The notes under the pieces: model-generated | Seen by the model: the letters and a program-made list of their open reading frames with translations, nothing else | Told to the model about the DNA's origin: nothing | Databases searched by the model: none | In this document: piece after piece, positions 8,084 through 18,045 of the stretch | Position numbering within the stretch: position 1 is the first letter of the stretch | How the letters are laid out: the number at the start of each line of letters is the position of its first letter | Program-made: the position numbers and the translations under genes | Origin: Pantoea sp. SoEX | GTDB taxonomy: Bacteria; Pseudomonadota; Gammaproteobacteria; Enterobacterales; Enterobacteriaceae | Direction: 5' to 3' | Length of the DNA: 64,000 nt | NCBI RefSeq assembly: GCF_009829945.1 | Contig: NZ_SZZT01000005.1 | Span: 1-64,000, forward strand

Positions 8084-9344
8084 TAATGAGGCAAAGATTT
8101 CTGCTAAGCGCATTATATCGCGATGTAATGAATTAGCGAAAATAACTTGCATGGAAGCGGAAATAACACGTCTTTATTTATCTAAAGAACATCTAATTGT
8201 TAATAAATTAGTTGGACAATGGATGCAAGAAGCTGGTATGTTGGTATGGCAAGATGAAGTGGGAAATATTTGTGGTCGTTATAACTCAACATTTATTAAG
8301 ACACCAGCAGTAATTTTAGGATCACATTTAGATACAGTAAAGAATGCAGGTCGTTATGACGGGATACTAGGTGTTTTAAGTAGTATTGAGGTAGTATATT
8401 GGTTAAATAAAAAAAATATTAGATTAAAATTAGCAATTGAAGTTATCGGATTTGGAGATGAAGAAGGTACTAGATTTGGTATAACACTTCTTGGTAGTCG
8501 CGCTATAACTGGTACTTGGAAAAAAAAGTGGTTGTTTTATACTGATGTTGAAGAAATTTCTATTAGTCAAGCTATGATAAATTTTGGTCTTAATAGTAAC
8601 AATATACATAATGCATCTAGGAATGTAGAAGATATTGTTGCATACGTTGAACTGCATATAGAACAGGGACCTTGTTTAGAAAAAGAAAATTTACCTCTCG
8701 GTGTAGTAACTAACATACATGGAGCACGTCGTTTCAAATGTAAATTTGTAGGAGAATCTGGTCATGCTGGTACAGTTCCTATGATGTATCGTAGAGATGC
8801 TCTTATTGCTTTTTCTGAATGGATTACATATATGGAATATATTACTATTAAAACACATTCTCAATTAGTAGCTACTGTCGGGATTATTAATTGTAGCCCC
8901 GGTGCAATAAATGTTATTCCTGGAATGATAAATTTTTCACTTGATATTAGAGGTCCTAAAGATGTTCTATTAGAATCATTATCATATGTTTTATTTAAAC
9001 AAGCTAAAAGAATAGCTAATAATCGCCATTTAAATTTTGAATATGAAGAATATTATCGTACTTCTGAAACCATATGTGATACCACATTACAAAATATCTT
9101 ATGTACTTCAATTGAAAAGGTACAAGGAAAAAGTATTTTATTACCTAGTGGGGCTGGACATGACGCAGTTGCAATAGCTGAACGTTGGCCGGTAGCTATG
9201 TTATTTATAAGAAACTACAGAGGTATTAGTCATAATCCAGAAGAATCAGTTAACATAAATGATATAGTATTAGCTTTACAAGCATATTCTGATGCAGTTT
9301 TTAGAATTGTTGAAGAAAAATCTAAATATTACAACTCACATTAA
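8073..9344 (+). CDS. hpxK: Allantoate amidohydrolase (M20 family)
   Basis: HpxK hydrolyses allantoate to ureidoglycine, ammonia and carbon dioxide, supplying the substrate of HpxJ. The 423-residue protein shows the dinuclear metal site of the M20/hydantoinase-carbamoylase group: His and Asp in GSHLDTV and RYDGILG, Glu in GFGDEEGTRFG, His in LHIEQGP and His in GAGHDA. The lid domain motif GESGHAGTVP is also clear. N-carbamoyl-amino-acid hydrolases share this fold, but the partnership with HpxJ points to allantoate. It overlaps hpxJ and is the last gene of the module. Confidence 0.9.
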   Translation: MLDSNEAKISAKRIISRCNELAKITCMEAEITRLYLSKEHLIVNKLVGQWMQEAGMLVWQDEVGNICGRYNSTFIKTPAVILGSHLDTVKNAGRYDGILGVLSSIEVVYWLNKKNIRLKLAIEVIGFGDEEGTRFGITLLGSRAITGTWKKKWLFYTDVEEISISQAMINFGLNSNNIHNASRNVEDIVAYVELHIEQGPCLEKENLPLGVVTNIHGARRFKCKFVGESGHAGTVPMMYRRDALIAFSEWITYMEYITIKTHSQLVATVGIINCSPGAINVIPGMINFSLDIRGPKDVLLESLSYVLFKQAKRIANNRHLNFEYEEYYRTSETICDTTLQNILCTSIEKVQGKSILLPSGAGHDAVAIAERWPVAMLFIRNYRGISHNPEESVNINDIVLALQAYSDAVFRIVEEKSKYYNSH

Positions 9345-9894
9345 AACCAATTATTTTATATAATGTATTTTTTATTAAACAATTATATTTAATTATAAAA
9401 TTTTAATGAATTTGAAATATTATATAAATAGCTGTAAAATTGATTTAAATATTTGTTAAACTAATTTTTTATTAAAAATAAATAATATCATGTATCATAG
9501 TAAAATATAAGATATTATTTTATATAATTATTATTAAAAATAATTTTTATATTATTTTGTTTATTATAAATAAATAAATTATATTGAATAATATTAAACT
9601 TTAAGACTATCAATATATTATTATAAGTTTAAGTTATTTATTAATATATTTATTCCTTTAATTTAAATATTCCATTTATAAAAAAAAGAAAATGAGTTAT
9701 ATTGATTCTGTCCTATAAAAATTTTAAATTAAATATTATTTAAATACATCATATAATAACAATCTTTAGTAATAAAAGTTGTTCAATTATTAAAAATAAT
9801 TAAAAATGTAACATTTTATATTTTAACTGTTGTTTTATATATTTAATACATTAAACAATTTTTTTCACAAAGATAAACTCATGAGGAAATAATC
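9345..9894. other. Intergenic, nothing recognised
   Basis: This 550-bp very A/T-rich spacer lies between hpxK and ybaL, at the edge of the block colinear with E. coli. I found no open frame, tRNA-like fold or recognisable protein remnant on either strand. It presumably holds the ybaL promoter; a GAGG ribosome site precedes the ybaL ATG. Confidence 0.5.
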
Positions 9895-11562
9895 ATGCAT
9901 CATCCTACTCCATTAATTAATACCATAGTCGGTGCATTTATTTTATCTTTTATCTTTGGGATGCTAGCTAATAGATTAAGAATTTCTCCTCTGGTAGGTT
10001 ATCTGGCTGCTGGAGTATTAGCTGGACCTTTTACGCCAGGATTTGTTGCAGATATCAATTTAATACCTGAACTAGCAGAATTAGGTGTCATTTTACTTAT
10101 GTTCGGGATTGGATTGCATTTTTCTTTAGTAGATCTGCTGTCAGTAAAAAATATAGCTATTCCTGGAGCTATTGCTCAAATTACCATGGCAACTATATTG
10201 GGTATGATTTTATCTTGGGCAATAGGTTGGTCATGGATAACTGGTTTAGTGTTTGGACTTTCTCTATCAACAGCAAGTACAGTGGTTCTAATGCGAGCAT
10301 TAGAAGAAAGGAAATTGATAAACAGCCATAGGTGTCAAATAGCTATAGGGTGGTTAATTGTAGAAGATATAGTGATGGTTCTTACATTGGTATTATTACC
10401 AACTATAGCAGGAATATTAGAAAAAGGTAATACAAGTTTTGGTACATTGATGTTGGATTTTTCACTGACAATTAGTAAAGTAATTACTTTTATGGCACTA
10501 ATGATGATAGTAGGACGTCGAGTTATACCTTGGATTCTTGCTAAAAGTGCTGCAACTGGTTCACGTGAATTGTTTACCTTAGCTGTTTTAGCTCTGGCAT
10601 TAGGTATTGCTTTTGGTGCAGTAAAATTTTTTAAAATTTCTTTTGCTTTAGGAGCTTTTTTTGCTGGAATGGCGTTAAATGAATCTGAATTAAGTCACAG
10701 GGCTGCTCATGATACTTTACCTTTGAGAGATGCTTTTGCTGTATTATTTTTTGTTTCTGTGGGTATGCTATTTGATCCAATGATTTTAATTAAACAACCT
10801 TTAGCAGTTTTGGGTTCTTTAATTATTATTGTAGTTGGAAAATCATTAGTAGCATGGACTTTAGTTATGTTATTAGGTCACTCTCGTCAAACTGCTTTAA
10901 CAATTTCAGTCAGTTTAGCACAAATCGGAGAATTTGCATTTATTCTTACTGGATTAGGTATTTCACTAGGATTATTAAGTAATGAAGTAAGGAGTTTAGT
11001 ATTAGCTACAGCAATTCTTTCAATAATAATTAATCCAATGCTTTTTACTTTAGTAGAAAGTTATTTAGCAACTCAAAATGAAGAAGAAATAAATCCTAAA
11101 GAAATTAATGAAGAAGAAATACAAATACCTGTTAATATATGTAATCATGCTGTTATCATAGGTTACGGTCGTGTTGGTAGTATAGTAGGAAAAAAACTAC
11201 ATGATGTCGGTATCCCACTAGTAGTAATTGAAAATTCTAGGCCAATGGTTGAATCGCTACGTAAAAAAAACATTAATGCTGTTCTTGGAAATGCTACTTC
11301 TGAACATATCATAAATCTAACAAATTTAAATTGTGCAAGATGGTTATTACTTACTATTCCAAATGGATACGAATCAGGTGAAGTTGTTACCATAGTAAGA
11401 AAAAAATATCAAAATATCGAAATTATTGCACGAGCACATTACGATGATGAAGTAAATTATATTATGGAAAGAGGAGCTAATCAAGTAATCATGGGAGAAC
11501 GAGAAATTGCAAATAGTATGTTACAAAAACTCAAAAATGAAATAGAAAAAATAAAGGTATAA
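9895..11562 (+). CDS. ybaL: Monovalent cation:proton antiporter, KefB/YbaL family
   Basis: This inner-membrane protein belongs to the CPA2 antiporter family, which exchanges potassium or sodium for protons. The 555 residues (558 in E. coli) contain roughly twelve hydrophobic segments in the first 390 residues, then a soluble RCK/TrkA-N domain starting at the nucleotide-binding sequence VIIGYGRVGSIVG near residue 420. Its physiological role in E. coli is poorly defined. It converges with hemH, with only a 37-bp gap; the gsk gene that lies between them in E. coli is absent without trace. Confidence 0.93.
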   Translation: MHHPTPLINTIVGAFILSFIFGMLANRLRISPLVGYLAAGVLAGPFTPGFVADINLIPELAELGVILLMFGIGLHFSLVDLLSVKNIAIPGAIAQITMATILGMILSWAIGWSWITGLVFGLSLSTASTVVLMRALEERKLINSHRCQIAIGWLIVEDIVMVLTLVLLPTIAGILEKGNTSFGTLMLDFSLTISKVITFMALMMIVGRRVIPWILAKSAATGSRELFTLAVLALALGIAFGAVKFFKISFALGAFFAGMALNESELSHRAAHDTLPLRDAFAVLFFVSVGMLFDPMILIKQPLAVLGSLIIIVVGKSLVAWTLVMLLGHSRQTALTISVSLAQIGEFAFILTGLGISLGLLSNEVRSLVLATAILSIIINPMLFTLVESYLATQNEEEINPKEINEEEIQIPVNICNHAVIIGYGRVGSIVGKKLHDVGIPLVVIENSRPMVESLRKKNINAVLGNATSEHIINLTNLNCARWLLLTIPNGYESGEVVTIVRKKYQNIEIIARAHYDDEVNYIMERGANQVIMGEREIANSMLQKLKNEIEKIKV

Positions 11563-11599
11563 CTATATTAATTCATAATGTACTATTGAATAAAAATGC

Positions 11600-12559
11600 T
11601 CATAAAAATCTATTTACTAGTTGGCACATCATATCAATATGTGTTTTTTCTGCATTTAACGCAGGAATGTATTCAAATTTTTCTCCTCCTGCATTTATGA
11701 AATAATTTCTATAACGGTTATCTAATTCTTCTAAAGTTTCTAAACAGTCACATGCAAAACCAGGACCGATTACTTGAACATGTTTTATCCCTTTAGAAGG
11801 AAGCAACTTTATTATTTCATCAGTATATGGAGTTAACCAAGGTTCATATCCAAAACGTGACTGAAAAGATATTTTAAATTGACTGTCATTTAATGAAAAT
11901 TCTTTAGCTAATATTTTAGTAGTATCTAAACAACGTTGAAAATAATCATCACCTTCATTTACTAAACGTTTTGGAATGCCATGATAAGAAATTAACAATA
12001 GATCTGGTTTGCCATGTTCTTTAAAAGATTGGTTAATACAAATTTTCAGTGCATTAATATAAGCTGGATGATCAGCATAATCTCTAATAAAATAAATATC
12101 TGGCAAAGATTTATAATTTTTAAAAACTTTATATAGGCTATCCCAAACTGATGCCACAGTTGCCGAAGAAAATTGAGGATATAAAGGTAATACAACTAAT
12201 CTATTTATTCCTTGTTTTATTAATTGATCTATAGAATATTTTATACTAGGATTTCCATAACTCATGCCAATTTCTACTGGTAATTGCAATGCAGAAGCTA
12301 GCGCGTCTCGTTGATGTTGACTATATATCAGTAATGGTGATCCCTTTTTTGTCCATATAGAAGAATACATTTTGGATAAATATATTGATCTAAATGGTAA
12401 AATAATACCATTTAGAATCGGCCACCAAATCCAGGTGGGAATGTTAATAACGCGTTTATCACTTAAAAACTGTCTTAAATAACGCCTAATAGCTTTTCTT
12501 GTTGGAGCATCTGGAGTACCTAAATTTACAAGTAATATACCTGGATTACTTTTTCTCAT
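11600..12559 (-). CDS. hemH: Ferrochelatase
   Basis: HemH inserts ferrous iron into protoporphyrin IX, the last step of protoheme synthesis. The 319-residue protein (320 in E. coli) begins with the family sequence GILLVNLGTPDAP and has the catalytic His in LLISYHGIPKR and the acidic metal-path segment near GPGFACDCLETLEE. The product feeds CyoE and the cytochrome bo oxidase encoded at 32541-37321. It sits directly downstream of adk in the same direction, as in E. coli. Confidence 0.96.
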   Translation of the reverse strand: MRKSNPGILLVNLGTPDAPTRKAIRRYLRQFLSDKRVINIPTWIWWPILNGIILPFRSIYLSKMYSSIWTKKGSPLLIYSQHQRDALASALQLPVEIGMSYGNPSIKYSIDQLIKQGINRLVVLPLYPQFSSATVASVWDSLYKVFKNYKSLPDIYFIRDYADHPAYINALKICINQSFKEHGKPDLLLISYHGIPKRLVNEGDDYFQRCLDTTKILAKEFSLNDSQFKISFQSRFGYEPWLTPYTDEIIKLLPSKGIKHVQVIGPGFACDCLETLEELDNRYRNYFINAGGEKFEYIPALNAEKTHIDMMCQLVNRFL

Positions 12560-12626
12560 TAAAAATGATTTCCTAAAAAAAGAAAAATTTACTTAATGAT
12601 ATACTAAATTATTTAAATAAAAAGTA

Positions 12627-13274
12627 CTATTCTTCGATAATTTTAATCAATTGTGAACTTACTTCATATACTTTTTGAGTTGCATCGATTTTATAGTAGC
12701 TAATATTACCTAATTTTAATTCTTTCATGTAGTATTTTATTAAAGGAGTTGTTGCCTTATAATATTCATTAAGTCTATCTATGATCACCTCTTTTCTATC
12801 ATCATTACGTATATTAAGCTCTTCTCCTGTTATATCGTCTTTATTATATAATTTCGGAGGATTAAATAATATATGATAAACACGTCCTGATTGTATATGA
12901 ACTCTACGACCTGTTATTCGATTAATTATTATTTTATTAGGTACAATAAATTCTAATACCTTATCTATTTTAATTCCAACTGTTTTCATAGCTTCAGCTT
13001 GTGTAAGCGTTCTAGGAAAACCATCTAGTAAAAAACCTTTTTTACAGTCTTTACAATTTATACGATTTTTTACTAAATTAATAACTATATCATCAGTAAT
13101 TAATTGTCCTTTATCCATAAGAATCTTTGTAGATTTACCAATTTTTGTATCTTCTTTTACTAATTTACGTAACATATCACCTGTAGATATTTGAGGAATA
13201 CCGTATTTTTTTGCAATGAATTGAGCCTGAGTACCCTTACCTGTACCCGGAGCTCCTAGTAAAATAAGACGCAT
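12627..13274 (-). CDS. adk: Adenylate kinase
   Basis: Adk interconverts ATP plus AMP with two ADP. The P-loop [10 protein letters not shown] is near residue 8, the AMP-binding ISTGDMLR and GFPRT segments follow, and the LID region around [12 protein letters not shown] is the long form. I start at 13274, giving 215 residues against 214 in E. coli with the canonical MRLILLG beginning; an AAGGAA site lies about 10 bases upstream. Longer upstream in-frame starts add 16 residues that the family lacks. Confidence 0.96.
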   Translation of the reverse strand: MRLILLGAPGTGKGTQAQFIAKKYGIPQISTGDMLRKLVKEDTKIGKSTKILMDKGQLITDDIVINLVKNRINCKDCKKGFLLDGFPRTLTQAEAMKTVGIKIDKVLEFIVPNKIIINRITGRRVHIQSGRVYHILFNPPKLYNKDDITGEELNIRNDDRKEVIIDRLNEYYKATTPLIKYYMKELKLGNISYYKIDATQKVYEVSSQLIKIIEE

Positions 13275-13334
13275 TGCAATCATTTCCTTACTATAATTAA
13301 ATATGATTAAAGTCAGTAGCACAATATAATTTTT

Positions 13335-15203
13335 TCATGAAGAAATAAATAATTTATTCATTCTAATAATAAACTTATTTGGATCTTCTAAAGTACCACA
13401 TTCTGCTAAAAGAGACTGTTCTAACAGTAGTTCGATCCAATCCTTAAAATTATCTTCATTGTCAATATCTGTTATACGTTTTACTAAAGGGTGATTTGGA
13501 TTGATTTCAAAAATATATTTAACTTCAGGTAATTCCCTGCCAGCTGCTGATAGTAATTTTGCCATTTGTGTTGTCATTTCATTAGAATCAGTAGTAACAA
13601 CTGCAGGTGTATTAGTAAGACGATGAGTTAATCTAACTTCTTTTACTCTACTGAGTAATAAATTTTGTATACGTTTTATAAATGGTTCTAACTGTTTTTC
13701 AATTTCTTTATGTTCTTTAATTTCTTTATCTAGTAATTTATTTACTGAATCATCTACTTTACTAACAGATTGGAAAGATATACCATTAAATTCATTTAAA
13801 TAGTTCATCATCCATTCATCTATACGATCTGAAAGCAATAATACTTCTATATTTTTTTTGTGAAATAGTTCCAAATGTGGACTACTTTTAGCTGATATAT
13901 AACTATCAGCAGTGATAAAATAAATCTTTTTTTGACCTTCTGCCATTCGATTAATATAGTCGTTTAATGATATTGTTTGTTCGCTTGTATTATTTTTTGT
14001 TGAAGTAAACCTTAATAAATTTGCAATATTTTTAATATTATTATTATCTTCAGCTGGACCTTCTTTTAAAACTAGTCCGAATTCTTTCCAAAAAATTTTA
14101 TATTTTTCAGCATTATTTTTTGATAATATTTCCAACATTTGAAGAACACGCTTAGTTATAGCTAAACAAAAATTCTTTATTATTTTACTATCTTGTAAAA
14201 CTTCTCTTGAGACATTAATAGGTAAATCATTTGAATCAATTAATCCACGAACAAAACGTAAATAATTGGGTATAAACTGCTTAGCATTATCTAAAATGAA
14301 AACACGTTTGACATATAATTTAATTCCTCCTTTATGCTCCCTGTTCCACATATCAAATTGTGCATGTGAAGGAATATACAATAGAGTAGTATATTCTTGT
14401 TTACCTTCTACTTTATTATGACTCCATATTAATGGTTCTTTAAAGTCTTTTGTAATATGTTTATAAAATTCATTATATTCCTCATCAGTAATTTCAGATT
14501 TATTACGTGTCCATAATGATGTAGCTTGATTTATTCTTTCCCATTTAGTAGTGTTATCTTTTTCATCTTTAACTTCAATTTCTACTGGTAGTGAAATATG
14601 ATCAGAATACTTACTAATAATATTTCTTATATTCCATATATCAAGAAAGTCATTTTCTCCCTTACGTAAATGCAAGGTTATATCTGTGCCTTTATCTAAT
14701 TTTTTAATATCTGCAATTGTGTAATTTCCCTCACCAGTAGATTCCCAAAATACTCCTTCTTCTATTGGTTTACCTGCTAATCTAGTATGTAAAGATACTT
14801 TTTCTGATACAATAAATGCAGAATAAAAACCTACTCCGAATTGACCAATAAGTTCATCTTTATAATTTTTAGAATTAATTGCTTCAATAAATGATTTAGT
14901 CCCGGATTTTGCAATAGTACCAATATTATCAATAACTTCTTCTCGGGACATTCCAATCCCATTATCACTGATTTTGATTGTTCTATTCTCTTTGTTAACA
15001 GATATTCTAACACGTAATTTTTCATCATTTTCATATAATTGTGGATTAGATAAAGAAAGAAAACGCAATTTATCTGCTGCATCAGATGAATTAGAGATGA
15101 GCTCTCTTAAAAAAATTTCCTTATTTGAATAAAGCGAATGAATCATTAAATGTAAAAGTTGCTTAACTTCAGATTGAAAATTACGAGTTTCTTTTCCTTG
15201 CAT
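13335..15203 (-). CDS. htpG: HSP90-family chaperone HtpG
   Basis: HtpG is the bacterial Hsp90, an ATP-driven cytoplasmic chaperone. The 622 residues (624 in E. coli) include the GHKL ATPase motifs: Asn in [14 protein letters not shown], Asp in ISDNGIGM and the [11 protein letters not shown] loop. I start at 15203, where the protein begins [14 protein letters not shown] as in E. coli, with a GAGGT sequence upstream; a start further 5' would add 23 unconserved residues. In E. coli recR lies between htpG and ybaB; here only about 270 bp remain, without a recR remnant that I can see. Confidence 0.96.
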   Translation of the reverse strand: MQGKETRNFQSEVKQLLHLMIHSLYSNKEIFLRELISNSSDAADKLRFLSLSNPQLYENDEKLRVRISVNKENRTIKISDNGIGMSREEVIDNIGTIAKSGTKSFIEAINSKNYKDELIGQFGVGFYSAFIVSEKVSLHTRLAGKPIEEGVFWESTGEGNYTIADIKKLDKGTDITLHLRKGENDFLDIWNIRNIISKYSDHISLPVEIEVKDEKDNTTKWERINQATSLWTRNKSEITDEEYNEFYKHITKDFKEPLIWSHNKVEGKQEYTTLLYIPSHAQFDMWNREHKGGIKLYVKRVFILDNAKQFIPNYLRFVRGLIDSNDLPINVSREVLQDSKIIKNFCLAITKRVLQMLEILSKNNAEKYKIFWKEFGLVLKEGPAEDNNNIKNIANLLRFTSTKNNTSEQTISLNDYINRMAEGQKKIYFITADSYISAKSSPHLELFHKKNIEVLLLSDRIDEWMMNYLNEFNGISFQSVSKVDDSVNKLLDKEIKEHKEIEKQLEPFIKRIQNLLLSRVKEVRLTHRLTNTPAVVTTDSNEMTTQMAKLLSAAGRELPEVKYIFEINPNHPLVKRITDIDNEDNFKDWIELLLEQSLLAECGTLEDPNKFIIRMNKLFISS

Positions 15204-15477
15204 ATTAATTAGTACCTCAATCAGATTAATTTTAAATAAAATATAAAAAATGTAATATTTACTGTTAAACAATAATTTAAAGGTAATTAATAAATATAGG
15301 CTATTTATTTTTTATAAATTTGTTTAATTATTGGATTAACATTGTTTAAATACCTTTAATATAAATTATATTTTAACGATATCTATCAATAATATATTAT
15401 TGAATATCATTTAAAATAATGTTTAAAATAAAAAATAATTCAAAAGTTGCTGATAATTGTTCCATATAATTTTTGTT

Positions 15478-15807
15478 TTAAAAAGGTATTTTTAATCCTA
15501 ATGGTATTTGCATATCTGAAGATAGAGAAGCCATTTTTTCTTTTTGAATAACTTCTATACGACGAGCGGCATCATTGAATGCTGCAGCAACTAAATCTTC
15601 TAACATATCTTTATCATCTTCTAATAAAGTTGAAGAAATTTCAACACGTCGACAATTGTGTGCACCATTAATAGTAATCTTTACTAATCCAGCACCAGAT
15701 TCGCCGGTTACTTCTAGAGATGCTATTTCTTCTTGAACCTTAGACATCTTATCTTGCATTTGTTGGGCTTGTTTCATGATATTGCCTAATCCGCCTTTAC
15801 CAAACAT
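15478..15807 (-). CDS. ybaB: YbaB/EbfC family nucleoid-associated protein
   Basis: YbaB is a small dimeric DNA-binding protein of the EbfC family, genetically linked to dnaX and recR. The 109-residue sequence starts [18 protein letters not shown] with a helical, basic N-terminal half and is the same length as E. coli YbaB. It lies just downstream of dnaX on the same strand, as in E. coli, while recR, the usual third member of the operon, is gone. Confidence 0.94.
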   Translation of the reverse strand: MFGKGGLGNIMKQAQQMQDKMSKVQEEIASLEVTGESGAGLVKITINGAHNCRRVEISSTLLEDDKDMLEDLVAAAFNDAARRIEVIQKEKMASLSSDMQIPLGLKIPF

Positions 15808-15985
15808 AATTTTCTCTCATCCAAAGTTACAATTATTTTTCAAAAAATACAGGTTGATTTAAATAAATCATAATAATATTTCGTAATATAAACAATGTAT
15901 TATAACTAATTAAATTATTATTTAGTAATTATAAAAATATATTTACATATTATAATCTAAATAAAATTTTTATTTTATAATTCAT

Positions 15986-17083
15986 CTAATTTTGATGAGT
16001 AAATGCTAGTGCACGCAATAGTGTAATATCTATTCCCATCCTATAATTAGGAGCTAATGGTAGATCTTTTCTACCCATTAAAATTATTTGATAATAAAGT
16101 TGTAAATCATTAGGAGATAATATTTCTGCTAATTTATTCAATCTAATAGTTTGATCGTTTTCTTCTGTATTCACTAATAGTTTAGGTAGTAATTGAATTA
16201 TTAATATATGATGTAAAAAACGTAATATGTCTATTAAAAGTATTTCCCAATCTATATATCCCATTAATTCTAATTTATTTAATAATTTAATTAATTTCTC
16301 CCCATCTCCTTTTACTAAAGTTTCAATTAAACATAAAGGATATTCACTGTCAGAAATGCCTATCATAGTGTTTACCCCAGCATTAGTAATGTTACCATTA
16401 CATAATGCAATAGCTTGATCAGTCAGACTTAAAGCATCTCTCATACTACCATCAGCTGATCTTGATAAAATTTCTAATGAACCAGGTTCACTAAAAATTT
16501 TTTCTTTGCTTAAAATATAACTTATTTTTTCATATATTTGATTAACTTTAATTTTTTTAAGATAAAATTTCATACATCGTGATAAAACAGTTGCAGGTAT
16601 TTTATTCAGCTCAGTAGTAGCAAATAAAAATTTTATATGAGAAGGTGGTTCTTCTAAAGTTTTTAATAAAGCGTTAAAACTATGACGTGATAACATATGT
16701 ATTTCATCTATTAAATAAATTTTAAATCTACCATTCATTGGTGCATATTGTATGTTATCAAGTAGATCACGCATTTCTTCCACTTTAGTACGAGAAGCAG
16801 CATCTATTTCAACTAAATCAACAAATTTACCTTGGTTAATTGCTAAACAATTGTTACATAAATTACATGGAATAGATGATATTCCAACTTCACAACTAAA
16901 ACACTTAGCTAAAATACGAGCAATAGTAGTTTTACCCACACCTCTTATACCTGAAAAAATATAAGAGTGATGTATTCTACCTAAAGAAAAGCTATTTATT
17001 AATGCTTCAAGAACATGTTCTTGTCCTACTACATCAGAAAAATTTTTTGGGCGCCACTTTGTAGCTAGTATTTTATAGGTCAT
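15986..17083 (-). CDS. dnaX: DNA polymerase III clamp-loader subunit, short (gamma-like) DnaX
   Basis: DnaX forms the motor of the clamp loader. The 365-residue protein has the Walker A sequence GIRGVGKTT near residue 45, a four-cysteine zinc module (CEVGISSIPCNLCNNC) and the DEIHMLS Walker B motif near 127. It ends at LLRALAFTHQN, which corresponds to the end of domain III; E. coli tau has 643 residues and gamma 431. The domains that bind DnaB helicase and the alpha polymerase are therefore absent, and no remnant is seen in the 178 bp that follow. The shortened form seems to be the normal product here. Confidence 0.95.
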   Translation of the reverse strand: MTYKILATKWRPKNFSDVVGQEHVLEALINSFSLGRIHHSYIFSGIRGVGKTTIARILAKCFSCEVGISSIPCNLCNNCLAINQGKFVDLVEIDAASRTKVEEMRDLLDNIQYAPMNGRFKIYLIDEIHMLSRHSFNALLKTLEEPPSHIKFLFATTELNKIPATVLSRCMKFYLKKIKVNQIYEKISYILSKEKIFSEPGSLEILSRSADGSMRDALSLTDQAIALCNGNITNAGVNTMIGISDSEYPLCLIETLVKGDGEKLIKLLNKLELMGYIDWEILLIDILRFLHHILIIQLLPKLLVNTEENDQTIRLNKLAEILSPNDLQLYYQIILMGRKDLPLAPNYRMGIDITLLRALAFTHQN

Positions 17084-17507
17084 AGAAAAATATTTTATAT
17101 TTATAGATTATATAGTAATATTAACAGTTAGAAATAATAAAATTATTTCTTATATTATAAAGATAGCTAATAAAAAATAAATTATTAATAAAAAGGTTAT
17201 CAATAAATTTAACAGCAAAATATATAATATTTACTATACTTTGTTGTATAGAGTATAATATCACTTTATTTATTAATAATTCACCTTTCATGTAACACGG
17301 GAAAAACTTTCAAAGTCGTTTAACATAAATAACATATGATAACATAATTTTTAATAAAAAATCATTTTACTTTATTTAAGATGATAGTCAAGATAGTAAA
17401 ATTACTAAATTAATATTTATTTTTTAGAAAATATTAATAAGAATAGTTTATTAGCTCATTTGAAACATTTCTTTATGTATGTGGTAAATATTTAAAATGG
17501 TTTATTT
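17084..17507. other. Intergenic between dnaX and hha, nothing recognised
   Basis: In E. coli this interval holds apt, priC, acrRAB and tomB among others; all are missing here. The remaining 424 bp are A/T-rich with no convincing remnant. I looked for the end of tomB directly before hha and found only weak resemblance that I do not count. Confidence 0.45.
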
Positions 17508-17723
17508 ATGAACAAATCCATGACAAAAATAGATTATTTAATGAGATTAAGACGCTGCCGTTCAATTGATACACTTGAAAGAATAATAGAAAAAAATAAA
17601 TATGAGTTATCAGATGATGAATTAGCAGCATTCTACTCAGCAGCGGATCACCGATTGGCAGAACTAACCATGAATAAATTATATGATAAAGTTCCTAGTT
17701 GTGTGTGGAGGTTTGTACGTTAA
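17508..17723 (+). CDS. hha: Hha/YmoA family modulator of H-NS silencing
   Basis: Hha binds the oligomerisation domain of H-NS or StpA and sharpens silencing of horizontally acquired genes. The 71-residue protein is nearly identical to E. coli Hha through the blocks [28 protein letters not shown] and [20 protein letters not shown]. The antitoxin-like partner gene tomB, which precedes hha in E. coli, is absent. Strong conservation in a fast-evolving, A/T-rich genome indicates selection for function. No strong ribosome site is visible before the ATG. Confidence 0.95.
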   Translation: MNKSMTKIDYLMRLRRCRSIDTLERIIEKNKYELSDDELAAFYSAADHRLAELTMNKLYDKVPSCVWRFVR

Positions 17724-17808
17724 TTTTAATTTAATATTTTGACATTGTTGTCTTACACGTTACAAAATATGTTAAGCAATGAATGATATAATTTTACAAA
17801 GATAAATT

Positions 17809-17840
17809 ACTAACAGTGGCACTATGGTGCCCCTGTTAGT
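17809..17840 (-). terminator. Hairpin at the 3' end of ffs
   Basis: A 14-bp stem with one mismatch (arms ACTAACAGTGGCAC and GTGCCCCTGTTAGT) closes on a four-base loop. Read on the minus strand it starts inside the 3' strand of the 4.5S RNA helix, so folding of the terminator and of the mature RNA are mutually exclusive. The T run after it is poor (AATTTATCTTT), so it may equally be a processing signal. Confidence 0.5.
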
Positions 17841-17935
17841 CACATTCCAGCACATGAATCATTCGTTATAGCTGCTTCTTTCCAGATCTGACAAAGTTAA
17901 CGAATTAACATTGCAGAATAACCAACAAGTTCACC
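17826..17935 (-). ncRNA. ffs: 4.5S signal recognition particle RNA
   Basis: The minus strand contains the SRP RNA tetraloop and asymmetric-loop region GTCAGATCTGGAAAGAAGCAGC, very close to the E. coli GTCAGGTCCGGAAGGAAGCAGC, followed by GTGCTGGAATGTGAC matching the GTGCCGGGATGTAGC strand. The ends pair: GGTG with CACC and TTGTTGGT with ACTAACAG. The predicted length of about 110 nt compares with 114 in E. coli. It lies between hha and mdlB, the E. coli position. A TATACT box about 11 bases upstream of the 5' end may be the promoter -10. Ends are uncertain by a few bases. Confidence 0.92.
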
Positions 17936-18045
17936 ATTACTTCTAAAGTATACATTGACCAGTTATCTTATAATAAGATTAAATCAAAAATATTGCAAGT
18001 TTTAGTCTGAAAATATTTTTATAAATTTTGCTTATTGTATATTTT

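Noticed and set aside
17400..17507. Possible end of tomB just upstream of hha
   Set aside because: A few residues can be matched by eye, but no block as clear as in the thiL remnant; frame choice was too free.
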